Shown piece by piece: positions 1-7,110 of a DNA stretch of 13,518 bases. Positions within the stretch are counted from its first letter, which is position 1. Each line of letters begins with the position of its first letter. A model generated the notes under the pieces. That model was not told where the DNA came from. It did no database searches and worked only from the letters and a program-made list of their open reading frames with translations. The DNA is from Streptosporangiaceae bacterium (GTDB lineage Bacteria > Actinomycetota > Actinomycetes > Streptosporangiales > Streptosporangiaceae): assembly GCA_030045295.1 (NCBI GenBank), contig JASIGD010000373.1, positions 1 to 13,518 of the forward strand, written 5' to 3'. The position numbers were made by a program, and so were the translations under genes.

Positions 1-273
1 TGGCAGGGGCTCGCGCAGGTCGCGGTCGGGCTGACGCACGCGCACCGCGGCAACGCCCGCGGCGCGGTGGCGCTGCTGCGGCGGGGCGCCGAGCGGGTCC
101 GCGCGTACCAGGTCACGGCCGGGCCACCGCCCAGCCGTGATCAACCGTACGGAATCGACCTGGTCACCTTCCTCGCGGCGTCGGACGACCTGGCCGCACG
201 CATCGAGACCGACGGGCTGGCCGCCGTCCCGCCAGCCCATCTGCTGCCGAGGCTGACGATCGCCGCGGATTAG
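1..273 (+). CDS. DUF309 domain-containing protein, C-terminal part (5' end outside window)
   Basis: The reading frame is open from base 1 and ends at TAG 271-273, giving about 90 visible residues. The first residues, WQGLAQVAVGLTHAHRGN, followed by a segment rich in Ala, Leu and Arg (GAVALLRRGAERV), match the helical repeat typical of DUF309 proteins, small all-helical proteins of unknown biochemical role. The N-terminal part, including the usual H-x(n)-E/W helix pair, lies upstream of the window, so the full length cannot be judged. The gene converges on marP and the two stop codons overlap by four bases. The family call rests on one conserved block and is fairly good; no function is claimed. 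Confidence 0.72.
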   Translation, partial: WQGLAQVAVGLTHAHRGNARGAVALLRRGAERVRAYQVTAGPPPSRDQPYGIDLVTFLAASDDLAARIETDGLAAVPPAHLLPRLTIAAD

Positions 274-1466
274 TCGCAGTACATGGTGGAGACGGCCGTG
301 GTCAGGCTCGCTCCCGCAGTGGCGTCGGCGGACACCTCGTCGGCGGTCAGGGCAAAGCCGGTATCGGACACCCCGACCGCGGCGGCGAAGACCACTCCGT
401 CGACCGTGCCGGCCGACGATAGCAGCGGCCCGCCCGAATTACCCGACCTGACGTCGGCCCGGATCTCGTAGATCTGGCGGGTCACCGTGCTCGTCTGGTA
501 GATGTTCGGGCCCTGCGCATCCTGGGTGCCGCCGATCCTGGCCGGAACCGCCTGCAAGGTGCGGGCGTCCAGCGGGTACCCCGCGACCACGGCATCGTCG
601 CCGGGGCTGGCCGGCCCCGCGAAGCGCAGCGGGGACAGGTTCAGCCCGGGCACGTACAAAACGGCGACGTCGACTTGCGGGTCGTAGTAGACCACCGTGG
701 CCGGGAAGACCTGACCGGTATCGCTGGTAACGGTCTGCTGTTGCGTTACTCCCGCGACCACGTGCGCGTTGGTGAGAACGTGGTCAGGCGAGATGACGAA
801 GCCGGAGCCCTCGATGGACTTCTGGCAGCTGGGCGCCACTCCCTGCACCTTCACCACGCTGCTGGCGGCGGACCGGAAGCCCGGACTGTCCAGCACGGCG
901 GGGTCGGGTGCGGGGATGGCGAGAATGCGCTCCGCGCCGATGCCGCTGAACACCTCGGCGTAGGTACTGTTGCTGGCCAGCAGCCTGCGGAAGTCGGAGA
1001 ACATGGTCTTGGCCGGGGTGGGCATGAACTTGTCGAGGGTCTGCAGCACCACCGAGTTGTTCACCTGCTGGTCCACCAGGGGGAACGGCGACTCGATCAG
1101 CACCGACCCGACGACCCAGGCGATCAGCAGCACGGACACCATGCTGACGATGGAGCCGCCCACCGAATCCACCACCGTCGCCGAGTGCCAGGTGACCGTC
1201 GACCGCATGGCCGAGCCGATGGCAGAGGCGATGAACTGCCCGATCACGGCGAAGGCCACCAGGATGACCACCGCGATGACATCCTGCTGCGTCTGCCCGC
1301 CGACCAGTGCCCGGGAGATGCTCGGGCCGTACTCGGCGCCCAGCAGCGCGCCGCCCACGAACCCGAAGAAGCTGAGCACGCCGACGATGAAGCCCTGCCG
1401 GTAGCCGGACACGGCAAACGCGGCGACCACCACGATCAAGATAAGGTCGAGCACATCTCCGTGCAC
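270..1466 (-). CDS. marP: MarP-family periplasmic serine protease with CvpA-like membrane domain
   Basis: This is a 398-residue membrane-anchored trypsin-like protease. Residues 1-125 hold about four hydrophobic segments (roughly 7-25, 26-45, 62-84, 103-124), like CvpA/colicin V production proteins. Residues 200-398 form the chymotrypsin fold. The triad is visible: His235 in LTNAHVV, Asp266 in QVDVAVL and Ser344 in SGNSGGPL. Cys214 and Cys397 correspond to the redox disulfide pair known in M. tuberculosis MarP (Rv3671c). Family knowledge: MarP protects the cell against acid and oxidative stress, acting outside the membrane. The start is GTG 1466; a GTG four codons later (1454) preceded by GGAGAT is an alternative. 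A TACGGT box lies 7 bases before the start. The gene follows nudL by 48 bases in the conserved nth-nudix-marP order, so it may be read from the operon and from its own promoter. Confidence 0.93.
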   Translation of the reverse strand: MHGDVLDLILIVVVAAFAVSGYRQGFIVGVLSFFGFVGGALLGAEYGPSISRALVGGQTQQDVIAVVILVAFAVIGQFIASAIGSAMRSTVTWHSATVVDSVGGSIVSMVSVLLIAWVVGSVLIESPFPLVDQQVNNSVVLQTLDKFMPTPAKTMFSDFRRLLASNSTYAEVFSGIGAERILAIPAPDPAVLDSPGFRSAASSVVKVQGVAPSCQKSIEGSGFVISPDHVLTNAHVVAGVTQQQTVTSDTGQVFPATVVYYDPQVDVAVLYVPGLNLSPLRFAGPASPGDDAVVAGYPLDARTLQAVPARIGGTQDAQGPNIYQTSTVTRQIYEIRADVRSGNSGGPLLSSAGTVDGVVFAAAVGVSDTGFALTADEVSADATAGASLTTAVSTMYCD

Positions 1467-1473
1467 GACCCCA

Positions 1474-1479
1474 ACCGTA
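1474..1479 (-). promoter_or_regulatory. Candidate -10 box for marP (TACGGT)
   Basis: On the minus strand TACGGT is followed by 7 bases and then the GTG start at 1466. This is the spacing expected if transcription begins at the start codon (leaderless mRNA). No clear -35 hexamer was seen. It lies in the 48-base gap after nudL, so marP could have a private promoter. This is an inference from sequence only. Confidence 0.4.
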
Positions 1480-1514
1480 TAGCGTCTTGCGCACTTCCTG
1501 GCTCGCCGGACTGG

Positions 1515-2180
1515 TCACAGGTCCATGACCCTGGAGACGTCCCACGGCTGCTCCCACCCGCCGAGCGTGATCAGGCGGTCGACGAGCACAGCCGTGAAGC
1601 CCCAGATGAGCATCCCCCTGACCTGGAACGCCGGCGACACGAATCCGCCCGGCCCGCGCACCATGAGCCGCGCGGCGGGATCGGCCAGTTCGGAGACGCT
1701 CACTCGCTCCACCGCGGCCACCTCGGCGAGGTCAACGGGCGCGACCGCGCACGGCCGCCGCCACCAGGCGAGCACCGGAACCACCCGGAATCCGGTGCGC
1801 GCGATGAAAAGCTCGGGCAGGGTGCCCACGACGTCGACGCCAGCCGGGTCGACACCCACTTCCTCGGCCGCCTCCCGCAGCGCCGCAGCTTCCGGCCCGG
1901 AATCCGCGGCGTCGATGGCCCCACCCGGGAACGCCGCCTGGCCCGCGTGCAGCCTCAGCCCTTCGCTGCGCTGGATGAGGAGCAGGTCGGGGCCGCCGGA
2001 CCCGTCCGGACCCCCGGCGAACAAGATGAGCACGGCCGATGCCCGGCCGCCGCTGGCGGGCGGCTGGACCCTCGGGTCTATCTCCATCGTGCTGGCCGCG
2101 GCGGCGAGCTCGCGCAACCAGGCCGGGGCGGGCTGTGCTTCCCCGGGGGGCTGCCCGCCCCCCGGGCCGCCAGGGGTCAC
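1515..2180 (-). CDS. NUDIX hydrolase, CoA pyrophosphatase (NudL) type
   Basis: This protein of about 221 residues is likely to cleave coenzyme A or acyl-CoA at the pyrophosphate. It carries the CoA-pyrophosphatase pre-signature [22 protein letters not shown] (residues 67-87), running into a Nudix box that ends [10 protein letters not shown] (101-110), with the metal-binding Glu residues present. The C-terminal part ([11 protein letters not shown]) fits the UPF0035/CoA Nudix pattern. I start it at GTG 2180 because that GTG overlaps the TGA of nth (GTGA), the usual sign of translational coupling. The longer frame back to 2270 adds an Arg/Pro-rich stretch that is just the other reading of the nth 3' end. 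The same gene lies next to marP in M. tuberculosis (Rv3672c). The exact substrate is inferred from the motif. Confidence 0.88.
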   Translation of the reverse strand: MTPGGPGGGQPPGEAQPAPAWLRELAAAASTMEIDPRVQPPASGGRASAVLILFAGGPDGSGGPDLLLIQRSEGLRLHAGQAAFPGGAIDAADSGPEAAALREAAEEVGVDPAGVDVVGTLPELFIARTGFRVVPVLAWWRRPCAVAPVDLAEVAAVERVSVSELADPAARLMVRGPGGFVSPAFQVRGMLIWGFTAVLVDRLITLGGWEQPWDVSRVMDL

Positions 2181-2887
2181 GAGAACGGGCCGGGCTTGAC
2201 GAGCTTTGCGGCAATCTCCGGATCGGTGGGGCCTTCGCCGTACGACGGGCACAGGCGCGCCAGGGCGCACGCGCCGCAGGCGGGACGGCGGGCGTGACAG
2301 ACCCGGCGGCCATGCCAGATCAGCCGGTGGGAGAGGATCGTCCAGTCCCGGCGGGGGATGAGCGTGGCCACCTCGGCCTCGACCTTCACCGGGTCGGTAC
2401 TCGTCGTCCAGCCGAACCTGCGGGCCAGCCGGCCGAAATGAGTGTCCACGGTCAGGCCGGGGATGCCGAAGGCGTTGCCGAGCACCACGTTGGCGGTCTT
2501 CCGGCCCACGCCGGGCAAGGTGACCAGGTCACGCAGCCGCGGAGGCACCTCGCCGCCGAACCTGTCGCACAGCGCCTGCCCGAGCCCCATCAGGCTGTTC
2601 GCCTTGGCGTGGTAGAACCCGGTCGACTGGATGATCTTCTCCAGCTCATCTCGGTCGGCGGCCGCGTAATCGGCCGCGGTCGGGTACCGGGCAAACAGGA
2701 TCGGCGTGACCAGGTTGACGCGCTTGTCGGTCGTCTGCGCGGACAGGATCGTCGCGACGAGCAGTTCGAGCGGCGAGCTGAAATTCAGCTCGGTATGCGC
2801 GTCCGGGTAAAGCACGGCCAGCTCGCGGTCGATCCGGCGGGCCCGCCGGACCAGAGCGGTATGCGAAGGGGGCGCAGCGATCACCAT
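2177..2887 (-). CDS. nth: Endonuclease III (DNA glycosylase/AP lyase)
   Basis: This 236-residue base-excision-repair enzyme removes oxidised pyrimidines and cuts the abasic site. The helix-hairpin-helix [14 protein letters not shown] (residues 124-137) contains the catalytic Lys130, and VDTH contains the catalytic Asp148. The C-terminal iron-sulfur loop is intact: Cys197-x6-Cys204-x2-Cys207-x5-Cys213. The length is normal for actinobacterial Nth. The start is ATG 2887, but GTG at 2884 is equally possible because a TAAGCT box ends 6 bases before that GTG. Its stop overlaps the Nudix start by four bases. In mycobacteria and Streptomyces nth commonly lies beside crp; here the upstream neighbour is a comF-like gene 148 bases away. 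Confidence 0.95.
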   Translation of the reverse strand: MVIAAPPSHTALVRRARRIDRELAVLYPDAHTELNFSSPLELLVATILSAQTTDKRVNLVTPILFARYPTAADYAAADRDELEKIIQSTGFYHAKANSLMGLGQALCDRFGGEVPPRLRDLVTLPGVGRKTANVVLGNAFGIPGLTVDTHFGRLARRFGWTTSTDPVKVEAEVATLIPRRDWTILSHRLIWHGRRVCHARRPACGACALARLCPSYGEGPTDPEIAAKLVKPGPFS

Positions 2888-2890
2888 TCA

Positions 2891-2896
2891 AGCTTA
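2891..2896 (-). promoter_or_regulatory. Candidate -10 box for nth (TAAGCT)
   Basis: TAAGCT on the minus strand lies 3 bases before ATG 2887 and 6 bases before GTG 2884. The 6-base spacing would suit a leaderless transcript starting at GTG 2884. No Shine-Dalgarno sequence is evident upstream of either codon. Confidence 0.35.
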
Positions 2897-2996
2897 GGCC
2901 CGCTGCGGGGACGACGCCGCCGCGCGGCAAAGAACGGGGCCGGCACCAGGTGGCCGCGGCCGGCTATTTGACATATCGGATGAATGCCCGGCGCTA

Positions 2997-3015
2997 TTTC
3001 CGGCATGGCCGGGAA
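2997..3015 (-). terminator. Short hairpin downstream of comF-like gene
   Basis: An 8-bp inverted repeat (one G-T pair) around a 3-base loop starts about 21 bases after the comF-like stop. It has no following T-run on the minus strand, so it is at best a weak or U-less actinobacterial-type terminator. It may simply be a fortuitous stem. Confidence 0.3.
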
Positions 3016-3035
3016 CGGATTAATGATTACGCTTT

Positions 3036-3830
3036 TCAGCTCACCGCGCCGTCACTAGTAATCGGTCGATATTCCGGCCGGTGCACCGCGCAGGTCGAAA
3101 GGTCGTAACGGGCGGGAGCCGCCCGGGTGATGAGCGCGCCCGACAAGGGGTCGGCTGGATTGATGTGCCGGCCCAAGATGACGATCGCGACACGGCTGGC
3201 GCCGGCCAGCTTGAGCGCGGCGGCGGCCGACTGGGCGCTGGCCCCCGACACCCAGGTGTCGTCCAGCAGCAGCACGGTGGCTGCGGCCGGCATCCGGCCG
3301 GCCTGGAACCGGCTGAGGTCGAGGTCACGGCCCTGCCGCCCGGGCCGGACGGCCAGCGGCGTGACCGGCAGCCGCAGATACGGCGAGACCAGCCGGAGCA
3401 AAGGATGCGGTGCCGGGCGGCCACACCCGGTCGGGACGACGGCGAGGCGGTCCGGCGCCGGCATGGCCGCGTCCCGCCAGACGCAGGGGCCGTGATCGTT
3501 CAGGAAGGCCAGCAGCAGGGCCAGCACCGACGTGCGCGCCGAGGCGCTCGGCGCCAGCCACGACTTGTACCGCCACAGTTCGTCGGCAAAGGCCGTGCCC
3601 TTGATCGCGTACGAGACGGGCACGACCGCGTCGGCCAGCAGGCCGTGACCGAGCAGGGCGTGACGCCCGCACTGGTAGCAACGGGCGAACCCGGGCCGCA
3701 CCGGGCCGCGGCAGACGGCGCAGCCCGCCCCGGCGTCGAACGGCGGGAGCGGGCCGGCCGGGCGCGGCCCGAGCTGGTACAGCGTGGGCGGCGCAGAGTG
3801 CAGCCGTTGACGCAGCCGGTCCCAGGTCAC
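3036..3830 (-). CDS. ComF-family / phosphoribosyltransferase-domain protein
   Basis: This 264-residue protein has a four-cysteine zinc-ribbon-like segment near the N-terminus (Cys37, Cys40, Cys51, Cys54: CAVC and CYQC) and a C-terminal type I phosphoribosyltransferase signature, VLLLDDTWVSGAS (residues 186-198), with the acidic pair Asp190-Asp191 that contacts PRPP/Mg. This arrangement is that of ComF (DNA-uptake-associated) proteins, whose biochemical role in actinobacteria is not settled. The start is GTG 3830. It is preceded by TAGTAT with a 6-base spacing and by only a weak AGGG, so it is probably leaderless. It is transcribed away from the NUDIX gene and towards nth, but a 148-base gap makes a common operon uncertain. 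Confidence 0.82.
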   Translation of the reverse strand: MTWDRLRQRLHSAPPTLYQLGPRPAGPLPPFDAGAGCAVCRGPVRPGFARCYQCGRHALLGHGLLADAVVPVSYAIKGTAFADELWRYKSWLAPSASARTSVLALLLAFLNDHGPCVWRDAAMPAPDRLAVVPTGCGRPAPHPLLRLVSPYLRLPVTPLAVRPGRQGRDLDLSRFQAGRMPAAATVLLLDDTWVSGASAQSAAAALKLAGASRVAIVILGRHINPADPLSGALITRAAPARYDLSTCAVHRPEYRPITSDGAVS

Positions 3831-3836
3831 GCCCTG

Positions 3837-3842
3837 ATACTA
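3837..3842 (-). promoter_or_regulatory. Candidate -10 box for comF-like gene (TAGTAT)
   Basis: TAGTAT on the minus strand ends 6 bases before GTG 3830. It is the best TANNNT match in the window and fits a transcript whose first base is the start codon. No TTGAC-like -35 lies 16-18 bases further upstream. Confidence 0.5.
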
Positions 3843-3875
3843 CGGATAGGCACCGACAAAACACTCAGCGAATAA

Positions 3876-3887
3876 CCGGCTAGCCGG
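3876..3887. promoter_or_regulatory. Perfect 12-bp palindrome CCGGCTAGCCGG, possible operator
   Basis: CCGGCTAGCCGG reads the same on both strands. Its centre is about 51 bases upstream of the comF-like start, just upstream of where the -35 region would be, inside the only large divergent gap of this half of the window. A dimeric regulator could bind it, but no regulator gene is nearby and no second copy was noticed. Confidence 0.3.
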
Positions 3888-4079
3888 GCCGGACGGTGTG
3901 GCGCACCTCACGTTACGCTTTCTCGCGAAATCGCGTCGCCATTGGCGGCGGCATTTGGTGAATCTCGCTCTTTGGCGGCCTGCGACCGCGTGATGCGGCA
4001 AAATGGTCCCTGCCAGGAAGGCGGCGGGCGCAAGCGCGGCATCTCCCGCCGGCTGATGCGACTCACGCCGAGGATTCGT

Positions 4080-4217
4080 GTGATCGACAGGAGCGAAACG
4101 GTACTGCCGAGCGCCGGCCCCGACGCGGCCGCGGAGAGCGTCCGGGGTCTGACCGACGTGCTGCGGCGGCATCACGGGCTGGTGCCGGCGCCGGCCCGAT
4201 CCGAGCAGGTACCTTAG
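4080..4217 (+). CDS. Possible small ORF (45 codons) just upstream of the NUDIX gene
   Basis: GTG 4080 is preceded by AGGA with a 5-base spacing, a good ribosome-binding site. The frame encodes 45 residues (begins VIDRSETVLPSAGP, ends SEQVP), with mostly G or C in the third codon position in its second half. It stops at TAG 4215-4217, three bases before the ATG of the NUDIX gene and in the same reading frame, so readthrough of one TAG would add it to the NUDIX N-terminus. I do not recognise the protein. The frame can be extended upstream to 3942 with poorer codon use. It may be a leader peptide, a real small protein or chance; a -10-like box overlapping its last codons argues for the last. Confidence 0.3.
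   Translation: MIDRSETVLPSAGPDAAAESVRGLTDVLRRHHGLVPAPARSEQVP
4210..4215 (+). promoter_or_regulatory. Candidate -10 box for NUDIX gene (TACCTT)
   Basis: TACCTT ends 5 bases before ATG 4221, one base shorter than ideal for a leaderless start. There is no good Shine-Dalgarno sequence before this ATG, which favours either a leaderless mRNA or coupling to the small upstream ORF. Confidence 0.35.
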
Positions 4218-4220
4218 CCG

Positions 4221-4787
4221 ATGCCCACCACGCCGGACGGGGCGGACGTCCGCATGCTCGCGACCGGGATCGTCTACGAAGACGGCTGGATGCGGCTGCG
4301 CCGCGACGAGGTCGAACGGCGCGACGGCTCCCGCGGCACGTACGCGTTCGTGGAGAAGGCCGATTTCGCGCTCGTCATCCCGGCCGAGGACGACGGCTTT
4401 CACCTGGTCGAGGAATACCGGTATCCGATCAGGCGGCGTACCTGGTCCTTCCCGCAGGGGGGATGGCCGCCCGGGCGAACGGGCAGCCCGGCCGAACTGG
4501 CCCGGCTGGAACTCCTCCAGGAGACCGGCCTGCGGGCTAGGGTGCTGACCAAGCTCGGGTTCTTGCACTGCGCTCACGGCATCACCAGCCAGGGCGGGCA
4601 TTTCTTCGTCGCCACCGGCCTGGAAGCCGGCCCGCCGGAGCGCGAGCACGAAGAGCAGGACATGCGCCAGGCGTGGGTACCCAGGGCCAGGTTCGAGGAA
4701 ATGATCGCCGACGGCGCGATCACCGACGATTCCACCGTCGCCGCCTACGCCCTCCTGCTGATCAGCGAACGCCGATCCGGCGGCTAG
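4221..4787 (+). CDS. NUDIX hydrolase, ADP-ribose pyrophosphatase-like
   Basis: This 188-residue protein has the ADP-ribose-pyrophosphatase-like approach to the Nudix box: VEEYRYPIRRRTWSFPQGG (residues 63-81). The box then continues as AELARLELLQETGL (91-104). Compared with the consensus REUxEExGU, the Arg is Leu96 and the first Glu of the EE pair is Gln100. Glu97 and Glu101 remain, so metal binding may persist but be altered. The C-terminal part (GHFFVATGLEAG, EEQDMRQAWVP) matches the family's beta strands and usual length. The substrate is unknown; a nucleoside-diphosphate sugar or ADP-ribose is the family default. Its stop shares bases with the stop of the convergent LigD polymerase gene. 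Confidence 0.85.
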   Translation: MPTTPDGADVRMLATGIVYEDGWMRLRRDEVERRDGSRGTYAFVEKADFALVIPAEDDGFHLVEEYRYPIRRRTWSFPQGGWPPGRTGSPAELARLELLQETGLRARVLTKLGFLHCAHGITSQGGHFFVATGLEAGPPEREHEEQDMRQAWVPRARFEEMIADGAITDDSTVAAYALLLISERRSGG

Positions 4788-5713
4788 CGACCCGAGCCGG
4801 CCAGCAGGGGCGCGAACAGGTCGCCGCGCCGGGCCACCCGGTCCAGGACCGCGCCGGCGGTGAAGAACAGGTCTTGCGGCCGATGGCAGGACTGAACCTC
4901 GTCCCAGCTGACCGGGGTCGAGACCGTGGGGTTCTGGCGGGCCCGTAGCGAGTAGGGCGCCACGGTGGTCTTCGACCCGTTGTTCTGGCTCCAGTCAATG
5001 AGGACCTTGCCGGTACGCAGCACTTTGGTCATCCGGGACACGGCGCGGCCAGGATGATCGCGTTCCAGGCGTTCGGCGAAGGCCTTGGCTTTCTCGCTGG
5101 CCTCCTCCGAGGTAACGCCGGAGATCGGAGCGTACAGCTGCAGCCCCTTCCCGCCGGAGGTCTTGGCCAGCGGGGCGAAGCCTTCGGCCTCCAGCAGCGG
5201 CCGCAGGTCCTCAGCTACCCGGCAGCAGTCCACGATGTTGGCGGGCGCGCCCGGATCAAGGTCGAAGACGAGCAGGTCCGGCCGGCGTACACGGGGCATC
5301 CGCCACATCGGCACGTGCAGCTCCAGGCCGGCCAGGTTGGCCGCCCAGATGAGCGCGGGCAGGTCGTCCACTACCAGGTAGGTCACGCTGGCTCCGCGCG
5401 CCCGCGAGCTTTCCGAGTCGACCCGGGCGGTGCGGATCCAGTCCGGCCGGTGCGCGGTGACGTGCTTCTGGAAGAAGGCCTCACCCGCGACGCCCTCGGG
5501 ATACCGCTTCAGGGTGAGCGGCCGGCCCGCGATGTGCGGCAGCAGCACTGGCGCCACGCGCTGGTAGTAGTCGAGCACCTCGGCCTTGGTGAACCCGGTC
5601 TCCGGGTACAGGACCTTGCCCAGGTTGGTCAGCGTCAGCGTCCGCCCGTCCACCCGGACGGCCACCTTCGCGTCAGGGCTCACGGACCACGTCCGCGGGA
5701 TCCACGTCGTCAC
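4784..5713 (-). CDS. LigD primase-polymerase domain protein (stand-alone PolDom)
   Basis: This protein of about 309 residues matches the LigD polymerase domain of bacterial non-homologous end joining, an archaeo-eukaryotic primase-type polymerase that fills ends with dNTPs or rNTPs. Visible features are LTNLGKVLYPETG (28-40), the metal-binding pair Asp151-Leu-Asp153 in VFDLDPG, TSGGKGLQ (185-192) and the third acidic residue Asp240 in VLIDWSQNN, followed by KTTVAPYSLRAR. The His usually found after SGGKGL is Gln192 here, as I recall for the actinobacterial stand-alone group. GTG 5713 has AAAGGG four bases upstream and overlaps the ligase gene by 41 bases. GTG 5683, at the VSPDAKV residue, would cut the overlap to 11 bases and is a serious alternative. 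The gene is translationally coupled to the ligase. Confidence 0.93.
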   Translation of the reverse strand: MTTWIPRTWSVSPDAKVAVRVDGRTLTLTNLGKVLYPETGFTKAEVLDYYQRVAPVLLPHIAGRPLTLKRYPEGVAGEAFFQKHVTAHRPDWIRTARVDSESSRARGASVTYLVVDDLPALIWAANLAGLELHVPMWRMPRVRRPDLLVFDLDPGAPANIVDCCRVAEDLRPLLEAEGFAPLAKTSGGKGLQLYAPISGVTSEEASEKAKAFAERLERDHPGRAVSRMTKVLRTGKVLIDWSQNNGSKTTVAPYSLRARQNPTVSTPVSWDEVQSCHRPQDLFFTAGAVLDRVARRGDLFAPLLAGSGR

Positions 5714-7097
5714 GCAGCCCTTTGTACACCGGGGCCCGCATCCGGCCCGCCTTGGTCCACCGGTCGAAGCTCACCTCGATCACCAGCCGGGGCTCCACCC
5801 AGACCGCGGGACGGGCGTGTTCGGGCGGCACCGGGCCGTCGAACGGCGAGTCAGCACGGCGCAGCGGCCTGAGCTTGTCCCCCAGCATGCGCAGCGTGTC
5901 CGCGCTGAACCCGGTGCCCACGTGGCCCGCGTAGACCAGCCCGGAGGAGTCGTTCACCCCGATGAGCAGCGAGCCGACCTGACCGGCGCGGTTGCCCTTT
6001 CCCGGCTTGTACCCCGCGACCACGGCTTCCTGGCTGCGCAGGTTCTTGATCTTGCGCCAGTTGTCGGTCCTGATACCGGGCGCGTACTTGGAGTCCAGCC
6101 GCTTGGCCACCACGCCTTCCATGCCGTGCTCCACCGAGACGCCGCGCACGGCCTCGAAATCCTCGCCGGGAAAGCTCGGCGGGCTCTGCCAGAACGGGCC
6201 GGCCAGTTTCAGCTCGTCGAGCAGCGCCCGGCGGTCCCGGTACCCCAGATCGAGCAGCGGCCTGCCGTCCAGCTGCAGCAGGTCGAAAACCAGGTAGGTC
6301 ACTGGGGTCTGCCCGGCCAGCAGGGCCGCCTGCGCCGCCGAGGAGACGTGCATACGCGGCTGCAGAGCCTCGAACTCCGGCCAGCCCGCGGCCCCGAACA
6401 CCACGATCTCCCCGTCGAGCAGCAGCTGCTTGTGCGTGGTGGCCGCGCCCAGGCCGGCGAGCTCGGGGTAGGTGACCGTGATGTCGCGTTCCGTCCTTGA
6501 CATCAGGCGCACCTGGCCCCGTTCGATGTAGGCCAGCGCCCGGACGCCGTCCCACTTCATCTCCAGCGCCCAGTCCTGCTTGTCGCTGGGCGCCGCGCCG
6601 GTCACCGCCAGCATGGGGCGGATCCCGGAGGGCAGCGGCTGCCGTTCCCGGTGGATCATCCACTGGTTGCCCCGGGTCTGGAACAGCACGTACCCGCCGG
6701 TCACCCGCTGCCCGTGCAGCACGACCTTGACCTCACCGGGCGTCCACTTCAGCGCCTCATAGCTCCCGTGGTCCCAGATGGTGACCGTGCCCGCGCCGTA
6801 CTCCCCTCTCGGTATGGTCCCCTCGAAACCGCCGTACTCCAGCGGATGATCCTCGGTGTGCACGGCCAGGTGGTTCAGGGCAGGGTCGTCGGGCACGCCT
6901 TTCGGCAGCGCCCAGGACACCAGCACCCCGTCGCGCTCCAGCCGGAAATCCCAGTGCAGCCGGCGGGCGTGGTGCTCCTGAATCACGAATGACCCGCCGT
7001 AGGGAGCCCGGGTGGTTCCCGGCGCCGGTGCGGCGGGAACCGGTTCGGGGGTCCGCGCGGCGTCCCGTTTGTCCCGGTACGCCTGCAGCTTGTCCAC
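5673..7097 (-). CDS. LigD-type phosphoesterase + ATP-dependent DNA ligase (split LigD)
   Basis: This 474-residue two-domain NHEJ enzyme starts with a 3'-phosphoesterase module (about 30-150) that trims 3' ends. QEHHARRLHWDFRLE supplies His42, His48, Asp50 and Arg52, and EDHPLEY supplies His84 and Tyr88; these residues occupy the same positions as in Pseudomonas LigD. The ligase follows. Motif I, EMKWDGVR, has the AMP-accepting Lys181; LLDGEIVVF, YLVFDLL and EGVVAKRLDSKY are the later nucleotidyltransferase motifs; the OB fold covers about 355-474. The start is GTG 7097 with AGGGTG upstream. The polymerase lies on the next, overlapping gene, so the three LigD activities are divided between two polypeptides. 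No ku gene is in the window. Confidence 0.95.
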   Translation of the reverse strand: MDKLQAYRDKRDAARTPEPVPAAPAPGTTRAPYGGSFVIQEHHARRLHWDFRLERDGVLVSWALPKGVPDDPALNHLAVHTEDHPLEYGGFEGTIPRGEYGAGTVTIWDHGSYEALKWTPGEVKVVLHGQRVTGGYVLFQTRGNQWMIHRERQPLPSGIRPMLAVTGAAPSDKQDWALEMKWDGVRALAYIERGQVRLMSRTERDITVTYPELAGLGAATTHKQLLLDGEIVVFGAAGWPEFEALQPRMHVSSAAQAALLAGQTPVTYLVFDLLQLDGRPLLDLGYRDRRALLDELKLAGPFWQSPPSFPGEDFEAVRGVSVEHGMEGVVAKRLDSKYAPGIRTDNWRKIKNLRSQEAVVAGYKPGKGNRAGQVGSLLIGVNDSSGLVYAGHVGTGFSADTLRMLGDKLRPLRRADSPFDGPVPPEHARPAVWVEPRLVIEVSFDRWTKAGRMRAPVYKGLRDDVDPADVVREP

Positions 7098-7110
7098 GTC
7101 ACCCTGTCTA

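Larger units (their letters stand above)
3831..4220. other. Divergent intergenic region between comF-like gene and NUDIX gene
   Basis: This 390-base stretch has no certain gene. Bases 3840-3975 are poorer in GC than their surroundings, as expected for a promoter region. They contain the 12-bp palindrome, the comF-like -10 box and two copies of TTGGCGGC (3942-3949 and 3972-3979). The right part holds a possible small ORF (4080-4217) and a -10-like box just before the NUDIX start. No tRNA or riboswitch-like fold was recognised. Confidence 0.6.

Noticed and set aside
675..2297. 540-codon plus-strand ORF antisense to marP and the Nudix gene
   Set aside because: Arg/His/Asp-rich low-complexity translation with no motif. 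It lies opposite two well-supported genes; long antisense frames are common in GC-rich DNA because TTA, CTA and TCA codons are rare.
2039..2971. 310-codon plus-strand ORF antisense to nth
   Set aside because: The nth catalytic and Fe-S motifs on the other strand are clear; this frame shows only shadow composition.
2968..2998. TTGACA on the plus strand (2968-2973) as a -35 box for an antisense promoter
   Set aside because: The hexamer 17 bases downstream (GCGCTA) is not a -10 match, and there is no gene in a sensible position.
3942..3979. Direct repeat TTGGCGGC, two copies 30 bases apart
   Set aside because: Eight-base repeat of GC-rich words; no further copies and no link to a start or promoter. 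Kept only as a note in the gap entry.
3840..4649. 269-codon minus-strand ORF over the NUDIX gene and the gap
   Set aside because: It is antisense to a motif-bearing NUDIX gene and has no recognisable domain.
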